Notes: generated by a model from the sequence alone, not told the origin. Shown: positions 9,458 to 16,991, counted from the stretch's first letter. The stretch is 64,000 nucleotides of DNA from Pseudoalteromonas sp. NC201 (GCF_002850255.1 NZ_CP022522.1:3223125-3287124); one strand, 5' to 3'. A program made the numbers and translations.

Positions 9458-9593
9458 TGTCTGTTTGTCAGAAAAGAATGGTGTTAGCACCTTGCTAGAA
9501 GCGCAAAACGCTTTTGCTGGTATCCTTCAACGGTTTTACAGCATTTTGGTCAGCACTTACTTATTAGAACATCGAACACATCTGCATTAGTGT

Positions 9594-9959
9594 TTACCCA
9601 AAGATATGAAATCCACTTTGTAATCTTCCGACGATCGCGACTAAACCGCTTCCCATTATCACACCTATCAGAAGCGTTCCGAAAATAAGACATACATAGA
9701 GTAATGTCCAAGCACTGGAAGCTTTTGAACTCGCCAGCTCCTCTGAAATATTGTCGGAACATCGGTAGATTCTACGCAGGCTTCTTTCCACCCCAAAAAC
9801 AGTGCCACCGATCAAGCCAAAAAGCAGTGCGACCGCGAAAGTAATAACCCGATACTCTGGATTATCAAAACCATCCCATAAAAGAATAGCGCCGTTGATC
9901 CAAGCTAACCCGGTACAGCCCCATGAGGCAAATAGATAGATTATCAGCATGCGTTTCAT
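9594..9959 (-). CDS. small integral membrane protein, unknown function
   Basis: A 121-residue hydrophobic protein that I do not recognise. It starts at an ATG preceded by GTAGGT at good spacing. Three membrane segments are likely: about residues 4-28 (MLIIYLFASWGCTGLAWINGA region), 38-57 (ITFAVALLFGLIGGTVFG) and 83-110 (AWTLLYVCLIFGTLLIGVIMGSG). A short polar loop with Arg residues (ERSLRRIYRCSD) lies between segments two and three. It sits among mobile-element debris and has no partner gene, so no role can be proposed. Confidence 0.6.
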   Translation of the reverse strand: MKRMLIIYLFASWGCTGLAWINGAILLWDGFDNPEYRVITFAVALLFGLIGGTVFGVERSLRRIYRCSDNISEELASSKASSAWTLLYVCLIFGTLLIGVIMGSGLVAIVGRLQSGFHIFG

Positions 9960-10226
9960 TGATTACCTACTTTCGGCAAAACGACTATTGAAATAGTCTA
10001 TCAGCGCTAATGATTGATGTTCAGTTTTATATGCTTCAATATCGTAAAACTTAACAACGTTTTCGTCGGAAAAATAGCTAACAAAGCAAGACTGTTATCT
10101 CTTGATAGCTTATTAAGAATTAACCGAGATGTTTCTAATTCTGGAAATTGCACTTAAATTCTCTTTGAAACACCGTGCTCTGGGGCAAACCGAAGCGCAG
10201 CGTAGTTTTGTCCCTAGCAGAACCTG

Positions 10227-10439
10227 TTAGCTTTTTTTTGCACGATTTTTGATCCACCCAAATAGACCAATTATCAGACCTATAAATGCACCTACTAAGG
10301 CTTTGACAGCAACCTGCCCCCAATCGATTCCAGAAACACTGGACGGAACAGTTTCTTTAATACTTTCCTGGATACCTGATGGATTTGAATTAACCACGCT
10401 ATTAACCCAATCATGAGAGGCGCTCTTACTCCATTCCAA
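10227..10439 (-). pseudogene. 5'-truncated gene for a single-span membrane protein
   Basis: The frame ends in GQVAVKALVGAFIGLIIGLF, a membrane helix capped by a basic tail (WIKNRAKKS), so the reading is believable. It has no ATG: the first possible start is TTG at 10439, and the same frame stays open upstream (SYSYAEESAL) to a TAA just inside the IS982-family remnant. This suggests the 5' end was lost when that element inserted. The upstream residues resemble the end of a signal peptide. Function unknown. Confidence 0.45.
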
Positions 10440-10471
10440 TGCTGATTCTTCTGCATAAGAGTAAGAAATAG

Positions 10472-10655
10472 CGCTTTATTATAGAAACCGTGAATGACCA
10501 GCTAGAGAATATTTGGCAGTTAGAGCACTCAAGACATAGAAGTTTGCATGGAATGATATTAACAGTCTTAGGTGTGCTGATTGCATACAGCCACAAAGAA
10601 AAAACCATCAATTTCTGTTGATGAACTGATGGCTTAAACCGATCTCGGGTTAATT
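10472..10655 (+). mobile_element. IS982-family transposase 3' fragment
   Basis: Frame 10472-10621 reads RFIIETVNDQLENIWQLEHS then RHRSLHGM and GVLIAYSHKEK before a TGA. This is the C-terminal signature of IS982-family transposases, which typically end ETVNDQLKNISQIEHSRHRS...GLIAY..KK. An in-frame TAG at 10469 separates it from two upstream Lys codons, so it is dead. The stretch AAACCGATCTCGGGTTAA near 10635-10652 resembles the right terminal repeat of such elements. Nothing upstream of about 10445 matches, so only the last 50 or so codons remain. Confidence 0.7.
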
Positions 10656-10720
10656 AATGCACTAAAGGTTAAAACGCACACCATTGATGCAGCTATTAGC
10701 TGTGGGTCGTATGAGGTATA

Positions 10721-10785
10721 GCGGTAGGGTGAGAATCGAACTCACATCACTGTCAGACAACCCCTTACCTATCGGGGTACACCGC
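10721..10785 (-). tRNA. tRNA-like remnant (degenerate)
   Basis: Read on the minus strand this folds partly as a tRNA: a perfect T arm (GTGAG TTCGATT CTCAC), a perfect four-pair D arm (CCCC / GGGG with a nine-base loop containing GG), and an acceptor stem GCGGTGT / CTACCGC with six of seven pairs including one G-U. It is abnormal in having one extra base between T stem and acceptor, one base instead of two before the D stem, and a poorly paired anticodon arm, so no anticodon can be assigned. Probably a decayed or phage-borne tRNA gene beside the phage fragment. Confidence 0.4.
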
Positions 10786-10826
10786 CACCACAAACAATTA
10801 TTACCCAACAGCCAAGTGATTACAGT

Positions 10827-11285
10827 ATGACCACTAGGATTGAAATACTCACAAGCGGTGATGCAACCAAGGCGCCTGAGCAAATAGCACAGCGCTTTGA
10901 CGACCTGAGCGACCCAATGAACGAGATAGCCGCCATCATGGAAGGCGCAACGGAAGACGCCTTTTCCGAAAAACGCAGTCCAGTTACGGGTGAGCCATGG
11001 CTTGCTCTTAGTGAAAACGACCTAAAACAGAACCTCAAACGTGTTGGCGGGAAAATGCTACAGGTAAGCGCTGGCGGACTAGCTGCCAGTATTGCCGCAG
11101 ATAGCGGCGCGTTTTGGGCGCAAATTGGGAGTAACAAGCCTTACGCTGCTATTCATAATTTTGGTGGTTTGCCAGAAATGGTTCCAGGGCCTGCTGCAAT
11201 AGACCAGCGGCAATATCTGGGAGTAAGCCCTGGTGATGAAACCGATATTTTGGCTGTGTTAAGTAACTATTTTACCGAAAACTAA
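10827..11285 (+). CDS. phage virion morphogenesis protein (Mu gpG / P2 gpS type), orphan
   Basis: A 152-residue protein matching the phage tail-completion/virion morphogenesis family: an N-terminal helix (RFDDLSDPMNEIAAIMEGATEDAF), the GEPWLALSEN motif, and the central DSGAFWAQIGSNKPYAAIHNFGG segment typical of the family. The C-terminal RQYLGVSPGDE is also conserved. In phages it helps finish the head-tail joint. No other phage structural gene is present here, so this is a lone prophage relic whose frame is still intact. The ribosome site is poor and it ends in a strong terminator. Confidence 0.8.
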   Translation: MTTRIEILTSGDATKAPEQIAQRFDDLSDPMNEIAAIMEGATEDAFSEKRSPVTGEPWLALSENDLKQNLKRVGGKMLQVSAGGLAASIAADSGAFWAQIGSNKPYAAIHNFGGLPEMVPGPAAIDQRQYLGVSPGDETDILAVLSNYFTEN

Positions 11286-11317
11286 AAAACGCCTCAGAGG
11301 GCTTCTGAGGCGTTTTT
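11286..11317 (+). terminator. Rho-independent terminator after the phage gene
   Basis: A-tract, CGCCTCAGA stem, GGGCTT loop, CTGAGGCG stem, T-tract; begins one base after the stop codon. Confidence 0.85.
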
Positions 11318-11417
11318 ACATGTTCAAGTGCTAGCGTTGGGTGTTGTTATAAGAGAAAAGCGCTTTAAAGGCGTTTCGAAACGTTTCTAAGGTAAGTTAA
11401 AAAGACTAAAGGAACTT

Positions 11418-11439
11418 AATAGGTCAAAATTGACCTATT
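11418..11439. promoter_or_regulatory. perfect 10-bp dyad at the promoter of the Panacea gene
   Basis: AATAGGTCAA and its exact complement TTGACCTATT are separated by AA. The right arm contains TTGACC (11430-11435), a good -35 hexamer, with a weak -10 candidate TATCAC 17 bases on. A repressor bound here would block RNA polymerase, as expected for an autoregulated toxin-antitoxin operon. A second, smaller dyad (CGTTTCGAAACG) lies upstream near 11371. Confidence 0.45.
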
Positions 11440-11526
11440 ATAAATAGAAGACTATCACTTATTGTGATATTTTTAGTGTATGAAAACGGTTTTCAAATAG
11501 TGAAAATTGTAACTAGGAGAGTCATT

Positions 11527-12033
11527 ATGGGTTACCCCGCTAAAGTTATTGCTAATGCTTTTTTAGATAAAGCTGAGCAAGCTGGCACGACCTTAACTCC
11601 CATGAAGCTGCAAAAGCTGATCTATTATGCGCATGGATGGTATTTAGCAATAAAGAATCAACCTCTGATTGATGAGTATATAGAAGCTTGGGACTACGGG
11701 CCTGTTGTTAGCAGTGTTTATAGTGAGTTTCGTAATTTTGGAGCTGCTCCAATTTATAGCAGAGCAACTCTTTGGGATCAGCAGCAACAAAACTATGTTG
11801 TACCAAAGCCAAAACAAACTGATTGTGATTTACATAGCTTAATTGACGCAATTTGGAACAGCTACAGTCAGTACGATGCGTTAAAACTATCTGAGATGAC
11901 GCATCTGGAAGGCGCCCCTTGGCATACAGTTAAGAAAAAATATCCAGACTTTAGAAACGTTCAAATCCCTAATGAGGTTATTTTTGATTATTTCAGTGCA
12001 ATGTTACCTAAGGAAGAGGTCGCTAATTCCTAA
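11527..12033 (+). CDS. Panacea/SocA-like (DUF4065) antitoxin-domain protein
   Basis: A 168-residue cytoplasmic protein of the Panacea (DUF4065, GepA/SocA-like) family. I choose ATG 11527 (MGYPAKVIANAFLDKA) because GGAGAG lies just before it; the frame is open 21 codons further with no ribosome site. Family hallmarks are the TPMKLQKLIYYAHGWYLA helix (residues 23-40), the EAWDYGPVVSSVY motif (53-65) and the C-terminal LSEMTHLEGAPWH motif. Panacea proteins act as antitoxins that neutralise many unrelated toxins encoded next door, and SocA is a proteolysis adaptor. The next gene, 50 bases downstream and co-oriented, is therefore the candidate toxin. Confidence 0.82.
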   Translation: MGYPAKVIANAFLDKAEQAGTTLTPMKLQKLIYYAHGWYLAIKNQPLIDEYIEAWDYGPVVSSVYSEFRNFGAAPIYSRATLWDQQQQNYVVPKPKQTDCDLHSLIDAIWNSYSQYDALKLSEMTHLEGAPWHTVKKKYPDFRNVQIPNEVIFDYFSAMLPKEEVANS

Positions 12034-12083
12034 ATTCTGTTAGTATCAGTATGAAAGATGCGATTTAAGGAAGAAAGTATTTA

Positions 12084-12437
12084 ATGAGTGATGAGAAGTT
12101 CAAGTCCATAAACTCAAAGGCAGAGGCCAACTCACAAACTCATGTGGTTGGCAATCCGCAGCTAGAGCAATTTCAGTATCAAAGAGAGGCGCTAAAAGCA
12201 GATACCCAGTTAAATACTCAGCAGATGGAACTCGGCTTTGTTGGCAAAATTATCGGTTCTGGTGATAACGCGAAAATGGCAGTAGTTTTCTTGACTCTTT
12301 TTTTCATGTTGTCATCTATAGCCGTTTTAGTTTTCACTAAAGACATGAGTAACAGTGTTACTTTTCAGACTGTCACCTTATTGATGAATGTTGTATCAGC
12401 AACTCTTGGCTATATATTTGGGCAAAAATCAAAATAG
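12084..12437 (+). CDS. two-helix membrane protein, candidate toxin partner of the Panacea protein
   Basis: I do not recognise a family for this 117-residue protein. Residues 1-62 are polar, Gln/Ala/Lys-rich and probably helical (AEANSQTHVV, QYQREALKADTQLNTQQMEL). Two hydrophobic segments follow, about 67-88 (MAVVFLTLFFMLSSIAVLVF) and 95-112 (VTLLMNVVSATLGYIFG), with a basic end (QKSK). It starts at ATG 12084 after AAGGAAG. Being downstream of a Panacea antitoxin-like gene on the same transcript and ending in a terminator, it could be the toxin, since some partners of this antitoxin domain act at membranes. That is inference. Confidence 0.55.
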   Translation: MSDEKFKSINSKAEANSQTHVVGNPQLEQFQYQREALKADTQLNTQQMELGFVGKIIGSGDNAKMAVVFLTLFFMLSSIAVLVFTKDMSNSVTFQTVTLLMNVVSATLGYIFGQKSK

Positions 12438-12439
12438 CG

Positions 12440-12460
12440 AAAGGAGCGCACAGCTCCTTT
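12440..12460 (+). terminator. Rho-independent terminator after the Panacea gene pair
   Basis: Stem AAAGGAGC / GCTCCTTT with loop GCACA, three bases after the stop codon; the T-tract is short. Confidence 0.65.
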
Positions 12461-12589
12461 AGACCTTCCTCCCTACAAGACCAAACAGAACATACTAAGC
12501 ACGTCTTAGGCTTGGACAGTACTCACAGCACATCCCTACATATTAAGCATATTATTAATGCTGCATATCCAAAAGGGAATATAAAGTAA

Positions 12590-12730
12590 GGTGTCACCTT
12601 CCCATAAAATGAGACATTCATAATTGGAGTTTTCTGCAATCATTAAAGCAGGAGACTAACTATGAAAAAATCACGTTTTACCGAATCACTGAGCATTGCT
12701 GTCCAAAACAAAATCTTAATAATTCAGTGA
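12590..12730 (+). mobile_element. IS3-family left-end remnant
   Basis: The sequence from about 12592 (TGTCACCTTCCCATAAAATG) resembles the left end of IS3-family elements. It is followed by GCAGGAGACTAAC and ATG 12662 opening MKKSRFTE, the usual first residues of an IS3-family OrfA. After residue 8 the similarity is lost and the frame stops at 12728-12730 after 22 codons. The rest of the element is missing, so this is a deletion derivative. Confidence 0.55.
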
Positions 12731-12815
12731 TGTAGATTTCGTCAGAACCCTGTATTATAAGCCAGTTAAAAGCTTTGGAACGGGTGCGCCTGTAATTGAA
12801 GCGAATGGATACTAA
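12726..12815 (+). pseudogene. 3' tail of a lost gene
   Basis: Immediately after the IS3 remnant one frame reads SDVDFVRTLYYKPVKSFG and TGAPVIEANGY before TAA at 12813. It has no start and is preceded by a stop in the same frame at 12720-12722. The composition looks like genuine protein, so it is probably the end of a gene cut off by the insertion and deletion beside it. No family recognised. Confidence 0.3.
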
Positions 12816-12863
12816 AATCAATAACTGTGCTTATGGAACTTTTTGCGCGAATGGAATGATATT

Positions 12864-14195
12864 ATGATCAAGAAAACCGCCATCATCATTGCAATATTGG
12901 CTGCTATTAGCGGCTGTAAATCGCTGGTTTATAAAGGTAATAAACTTTACGAAGCAGGAATGTACCGCCAAGCTGCTGAATACTATTCACAAGCACTCGC
13001 GGAAGACCCTGAGGATCTTGAAGCGAAACAAGGTTTAACACTGGCGCGAGATAAGCTTATAGATAAAGGTCTTATCGATGTCCGTATGCTGCGTTTGGCA
13101 AATAACTACACCGCAGCTGCAACTAGGCTAGAAGAAATCGTAAAAAACCAAGCTCAATGGCAAATGAAACCGAATGGCGCAATGGCAAATACCCAAAGAG
13201 AAGAGCTGGATTACGTGAGGCAATGGCTACTCGACGAAGCCCGCTCGCTATCAAACACGCCCTATCCCGACAAGTTTAAGTTGTTTGAGCATAATTATCG
13301 CCATCTGATCAGCAATGCGCAATTAGCAAGCGCCATGAGCACCCACTATGACACGCTAAGAACGCAAGCGCAGAAAAAGTGTGATGAAATTGCAGGACAA
13401 GTCAGCGGACAGCGCTTCTATTTAAAAAGTTTTACGGAAAAATACTGTTTAGCGTGGCAAACTCCAAAGCGTTTACGTGTAGATAACCAAGATAAAAGTC
13501 GTTATTTTGCAATGAACATAAGAGATCGTGTTGATATTGGCTTGCGCTTTGGCAACTCAATCAGAGGACAATACAGTGCATTTATCTCAAGCCTAAATAC
13601 GGCATTTAATAATAGCCTCTGGTTTGATAGCGAAGGCAGTAAACAGCTTTCATTAGAACTATACGTTGATGCGGACTATTACCGCAATAGCAACCAATAT
13701 ATTCAGCGTAAGCATTATCAGCAGGAAGTTGAACGACCAGACCCAAATAATTCAAATAACACACACACTGTCGAAGTCACACGAGAATTTACTTATCCGG
13801 TGACCATCTATGATGAGAAATTTGATATCAACGTTAATTATGAGGCGAGTTTAGCCCATCGTTATATCAAAGGTAGTGCAAGCGATAGTAAGCATAATAA
13901 AACACGTGCACATCAGGCTGATTTTGAGCAACTTGATATCACCCCGCTGTCTCCCGACTTTCTTAATCTTTCACAGATAACAGAAAAGACCTTTGACGAA
14001 TTACTCAAAAAGTTCTCTCAAGATCTTACGCTGACTTGGAAGCAAAATTACTGTGGACAGGCACTTGGCACCAATAAAGGTGAAAATATTCTACGCTGTG
14101 CCAAGCTTGAGCCCGAGCATGATTATATCAACCGTTGGTTTGACCAGCACTTTGGGATCAAGTACTCAGATATGACGACTTTATACGGTATTTAA
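12864..14195 (+). CDS. TPR-containing lipoprotein, unknown function
   Basis: Start taken at ATG 12864, so that the protein opens with a lipoprotein signal peptide: MIKKTAIIIAILAAISGC, with lipobox ISGC and acylated Cys18. Residue 19 is Lys, so outer-membrane sorting is likely. One or two tetratricopeptide repeats follow (YKGNKLYEAGMYRQAAEYYS and the next 20 residues). The remaining 350 residues have no domain I recognise; they are rich in Tyr, Asn and Arg, contain a region of long polar strands (RKHYQQEVERPDPNNSNNTH) and four further Cys that could form disulfides. It stands alone downstream of the accessory stretch and upstream of efpL. Confidence 0.75.
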   Translation: MIKKTAIIIAILAAISGCKSLVYKGNKLYEAGMYRQAAEYYSQALAEDPEDLEAKQGLTLARDKLIDKGLIDVRMLRLANNYTAAATRLEEIVKNQAQWQMKPNGAMANTQREELDYVRQWLLDEARSLSNTPYPDKFKLFEHNYRHLISNAQLASAMSTHYDTLRTQAQKKCDEIAGQVSGQRFYLKSFTEKYCLAWQTPKRLRVDNQDKSRYFAMNIRDRVDIGLRFGNSIRGQYSAFISSLNTAFNNSLWFDSEGSKQLSLELYVDADYYRNSNQYIQRKHYQQEVERPDPNNSNNTHTVEVTREFTYPVTIYDEKFDINVNYEASLAHRYIKGSASDSKHNKTRAHQADFEQLDITPLSPDFLNLSQITEKTFDELLKKFSQDLTLTWKQNYCGQALGTNKGENILRCAKLEPEHDYINRWFDQHFGIKYSDMTTLYGI

Positions 14196-14278
14196 AGCTT
14201 AGAATGAGTTTTGAAACTCGCCAAAAAGCCGAAAAATGATTATATTGTGCCAACTTTATTTGTATTAGGAATTAAGCT

Positions 14279-14848
14279 ATGCCAAAGGCAAGTGAAATAA
14301 AAAAACATGCCGCGATCGAGTATAACGGCCGCGTAATGATTGTTCGTGACATTGAGCGCTCAGTACCACAAGGTCGCGCTGGTGGTAGCCTATACCGTAT
14401 GCGTATGTACGATGTAGTAGATAACTCTAAAGTAGATGAAACTTTTAAAGCGGAAGAGATGCTGACACTTGCAGATCTTAACCGCCGCCCTGCAATGCTT
14501 TCATATGTAGATGGTGATGAATATGTGTTTATGGATGATGAAGATTACACGCCATACCACCTAAATAAAGAGTCTATTGCTGAGCAATTGCTATTTATCG
14601 ATGAATCAACGAAAGGTTTATCTATCGTCGTAGTTCAAGGCATGCCTGTTTCTATTGACTTGCCTTCCAGCGTAGAGCTTGTGATTGAAGATACCTCTCC
14701 TTCAATCAAGGGCGCATCTGCTAGCGCGAGAACAAAGCCTGCGACATTAACGACAGGCCTTGTTGTTCAAGTTCCTGAGCATATTTCAAGCGGTGATAAA
14801 ATTAAGATCAACACTGCTGAATCTAAGTTCATGGGCCGTGCAGAATAA
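14279..14848 (+). CDS. efpL: elongation factor P-like protein EfpL (YeiP)
   Basis: A 189-residue EF-P paralogue that relieves ribosome stalling at particular, often proline-containing, motifs. It aligns over its full length with E. coli Yei[14 protein letters not shown] start, the [17 protein letters not shown] centre and the [21 protein letters not shown]-terminal domain. The loop reaching the peptidyl-transferase centre reads SVPQGRAGG with Arg33 at its tip, the residue position that in EfpL is an unmodified arginine rather than the modified lysine of many EF-Ps. The ATG follows AGGAATTAAGCT. It appears monocistronic. Confidence 0.92.
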   Translation: MPKASEIKKHAAIEYNGRVMIVRDIERSVPQGRAGGSLYRMRMYDVVDNSKVDETFKAEEMLTLADLNRRPAMLSYVDGDEYVFMDDEDYTPYHLNKESIAEQLLFIDESTKGLSIVVVQGMPVSIDLPSSVELVIEDTSPSIKGASASARTKPATLTTGLVVQVPEHISSGDKIKINTAESKFMGRAE

Positions 14849-14865
14849 CTCCATTGCACTTTTGA

Positions 14866-14887
14866 TAGCGAGCCGTAGTGCTCGCTA
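14866..14887. terminator. hairpin between efpL and ligE
   Basis: TAGCGAGC and GCTCGCTA pair around CGTAGT, between two convergent genes. No clear T-tract, so termination strength is uncertain. Confidence 0.45.
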
Positions 14888-14931
14888 GCGTCTAAAAATC
14901 CCCAAGTTTTCTTTGCAGCAGTAGTGCCATT

Positions 14932-15771
14932 CTATAATTTTGGCCTTACTCTTAAAAATCGCGCGAAACGCGGTTTACCAAACTTAGTATATCCTTGATA
15001 TCGATAGGTAATTTGGCTACCAATCGGTGGTGGTGATGCACGCTCTTCGTCGCTAAACCCCGACCCAACTTTAAACTCCATACCTTGTTCATCTCTCACC
15101 AATAGCGATCCCATCATCCCTTGGTACTTTCCCTTACCGGGTAAATGCTTAATCACGATGGCTTCGTCATCAAGGTACGGCTTGTATTTTAGTACGTTGG
15201 TTGTTCTTCCATCTTCGTGCTTGGCATTTTTAGCATGCAAAATAACCCCTTCACCGCCTCGCTTTAAGACACCATGATAATAGTCGTTTAGCTCATCAAC
15301 GGAGCCAAATGATAGCTGCTTGACGGGTTTAATGTGTGATAACTCAATATGGCTTAGTAGGCTTAAGTAGCGCTCATGACGCTGAGAGAATATTTCTGTA
15401 GAATTTGGCGCATCAAATACATAATAAGTCACTTGACGCCAGTGTTCATTATTAGGCGAATGGCGTCTTGCTATCGCGCTCACAAAAGCGAAGTTATTGT
15501 ACCCAGCCCACAACTCACCGTCTAACCATGTATCAGGTAGCCCTTGCGTAAACCAGTCTGGCGCCTTAATTAAGTGACCGCCACGCGTACGCAGTTGCGA
15601 GCCATCCCAAATGGCCCTAACACCATCGAATTTTTCACTAACAAGATAATTAGAAATATCTTCGTCGCCTTGATATACCGAAGCGAGCTGGATTTTTGTG
15701 TGGGTTTCATTTCCATAAAGGAGATTGGAAAAACCTAATAATAGACAGAACAAGAATGGTACATATCGCAT
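14932..15771 (-). CDS. ligE: periplasmic ATP-dependent DNA ligase (LigE type)
   Basis: A minimal ATP-dependent DNA ligase with a Sec signal peptide (residues 1-20, MRYVPFLFCLLLGFSNLLYG), pointing to the periplasm. The adenylated lysine is Lys47 in SEKFDGVRA (motif I); motif III (WLDGELWAG), motif IV (GGEGVILH) and motif V (LKYKPYLDDEAIVIKH) are intact. A short OB-fold domain finishes the 279 residues (GSQITYRYQGYTKFGKPRFARFLRVR). Such ligases occur in gammaproteobacteria beside the NAD-dependent LigA, and a role in handling incoming DNA has been proposed for the family. Transcribed alone. Confidence 0.88.
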   Translation of the reverse strand: MRYVPFLFCLLLGFSNLLYGNETHTKIQLASVYQGDEDISNYLVSEKFDGVRAIWDGSQLRTRGGHLIKAPDWFTQGLPDTWLDGELWAGYNNFAFVSAIARRHSPNNEHWRQVTYYVFDAPNSTEIFSQRHERYLSLLSHIELSHIKPVKQLSFGSVDELNDYYHGVLKRGGEGVILHAKNAKHEDGRTTNVLKYKPYLDDEAIVIKHLPGKGKYQGMMGSLLVRDEQGMEFKVGSGFSDEERASPPPIGSQITYRYQGYTKFGKPRFARFLRVRPKL

Positions 15772-15958
15772 AGCATAATCCTTTGCAGCGGGTAGTTAAT
15801 ACCAGTGCCCTGTACTAATACCGATTGGCATACTCTTGAGCCGTTTAGAGTCACTGATATAAAAAATTAACAAATTTCATGCTTAAAGATTGCATAAGAA
15901 TCGACGTTTGTAAAATCGAATAGCTTTGACTAACAGTCCCTGTTTATACCAATTGCTA

Positions 15959-16612
15959 TTACCTTTCAGGGCAAAGCCAGTCAAAAACCGCTTCGAGATC
16001 GGTAAATGAATGATCGGCAAGACTTAAATCTTGTTTATTAGAGTGTATATTTGGTACGACAATCGCAGTTAACCCAGCTTCCTTGGCGGAGGTTAGTCCT
16101 GTGCAGGTGTCTTCTATTGCCACCGCTTCGTGTGGTGCAATGTTTAGCGCAGCGAGCGCCTTGCGATAAGGTTCTGGATGAGGCTTCGGCTGTTCGACAT
16201 CGTCTTTGCACACAATGACAGAAAATAACTCTAATAACCGATAGTGTTGTAAAACAGGAAGCGCTTCCGCTTTGCTACTTCCTGTTACGAGTGCGATTGG
16301 ACAACGCATTGAGGTTAATTCAACGACTTGCTTTGCAAAATGCATCAATCTAGGGAGTACTTCCGCAGCGGTTGCGACAAAGACGACATTTTTTTCATCA
16401 CATAAATCGCGGGCAGAAGGCGCAAGTTGGTGTCTTTCTTTGAGTATATGCGCGGCTTTAAGCGTTGGTACACCCGAAAACTCATCACAAAAGTCATGCT
16501 CCGTATAAGTAACCTGATACGGGGCTAACACCTTCATCCAACTTTGGTAATGGAGTGCTTCTGAATCAACTAATGTACCGTCAAAATCAAATAAAACTGC
16601 CTGAAAACGCAT
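15959..16612 (-). CDS. HAD-superfamily phosphatase (beta-phosphoglucomutase-like)
   Basis: A 217-residue HAD hydrolase of subfamily IA with a helical cap. Motif I is DFDGTLVDSE (Asp9 nucleophile, Asp11 acid/base), motif II is ALVTGSS, motif III Lys lies near CKDDVEQPKPHPEPY, and motif IV is AIEDTCTG. Pattern and length match the phosphosugar phosphatases related to YniC/YqaB. Substrate cannot be told. The ATG sits 24 bases downstream of the preceding gene's stop, so it is probably co-transcribed with the 100-residue hypothetical gene upstream of it. Confidence 0.85.
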   Translation of the reverse strand: MRFQAVLFDFDGTLVDSEALHYQSWMKVLAPYQVTYTEHDFCDEFSGVPTLKAAHILKERHQLAPSARDLCDEKNVVFVATAAEVLPRLMHFAKQVVELTSMRCPIALVTGSSKAEALPVLQHYRLLELFSVIVCKDDVEQPKPHPEPYRKALAALNIAPHEAVAIEDTCTGLTSAKEAGLTAIVVPNIHSNKQDLSLADHSFTDLEAVFDWLCPER

Positions 16613-16639
16613 TTACACTCCTTAATTTGGTTGTATTAA

Positions 16640-16939
16640 TTAACCGTTGATCCCTGCTGGTGGCTCAGCAGTAGCTTCTTCACCGCTATCAACTTCAACT
16701 AATGTATAGCCTCGTGGCTGTCTAATCACTTTTAGAACTGGCTTATCGAAAGCTGACTTCAGTCTATCTGCATCCGCTTGCAACTCTTCCATCGAACGGC
16801 CAAAAGGTGCAGCCCCCGTTTCAGACCAATTCGTTACCTTACCATTTAAGTTATATTCCACTTCATGGATTTGATATAAAGCCGCTTCGTCTTTTGTTGC
16901 TTCACAATATATCACTCGATAATTCCAAAAACCTGACAT
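16640..16939 (-). CDS. conserved-looking hypothetical protein
   Basis: A 99-residue soluble protein that I do not recognise. ATG 16939 (MSGFWNYRVIYCEA) is preceded by TTAGGAG at six bases, a better start than the codon at 16954. The N-terminal part looks like two or three strands (WNYRVIYCEATKDEAALYQIHEVEYNLNGKVTNWSE read in pieces), then a helix (SMEELQADADRLKSAFD) and a strand (PVLKVIRQ). The tail is acidic and Pro-rich. No signal peptide. It precedes the HAD phosphatase on the same strand. Confidence 0.65.
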   Translation of the reverse strand: MSGFWNYRVIYCEATKDEAALYQIHEVEYNLNGKVTNWSETGAAPFGRSMEELQADADRLKSAFDKPVLKVIRQPRGYTLVEVDSGEEATAEPPAGING

Positions 16940-16968
16940 ATCCACTCCTAACATAAAAATTTCATTAA

Positions 16969-16991
16969 AAAGCCCGCTTAATGCGGGCTTT
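16969..16991 (-). terminator. Rho-independent terminator after the TonB receptor
   Basis: AAAGCCCGC and GCGGGCTTT pair around TTAAT, followed on the minus strand by a T-rich run. Confidence 0.8.

Noticed and set aside
9471..9590. Plus-strand frame reading TLLEAQNAFAGILQRFYS
   Set aside because: Looks faintly like the end of a protein, but it has no start, is short and matches no family I know; not enough to call.
9550..9762. Minus-strand open frame of 70 codons
   Set aside because: It overlaps the membrane-protein gene 9594-9959 in another frame, lacks a ribosome site and has no protein-like pattern.
10135..10323. Minus-strand frame of 62 codons
   Set aside because: Overlaps the membrane-helix frame 10227-10439, which has much better protein character.
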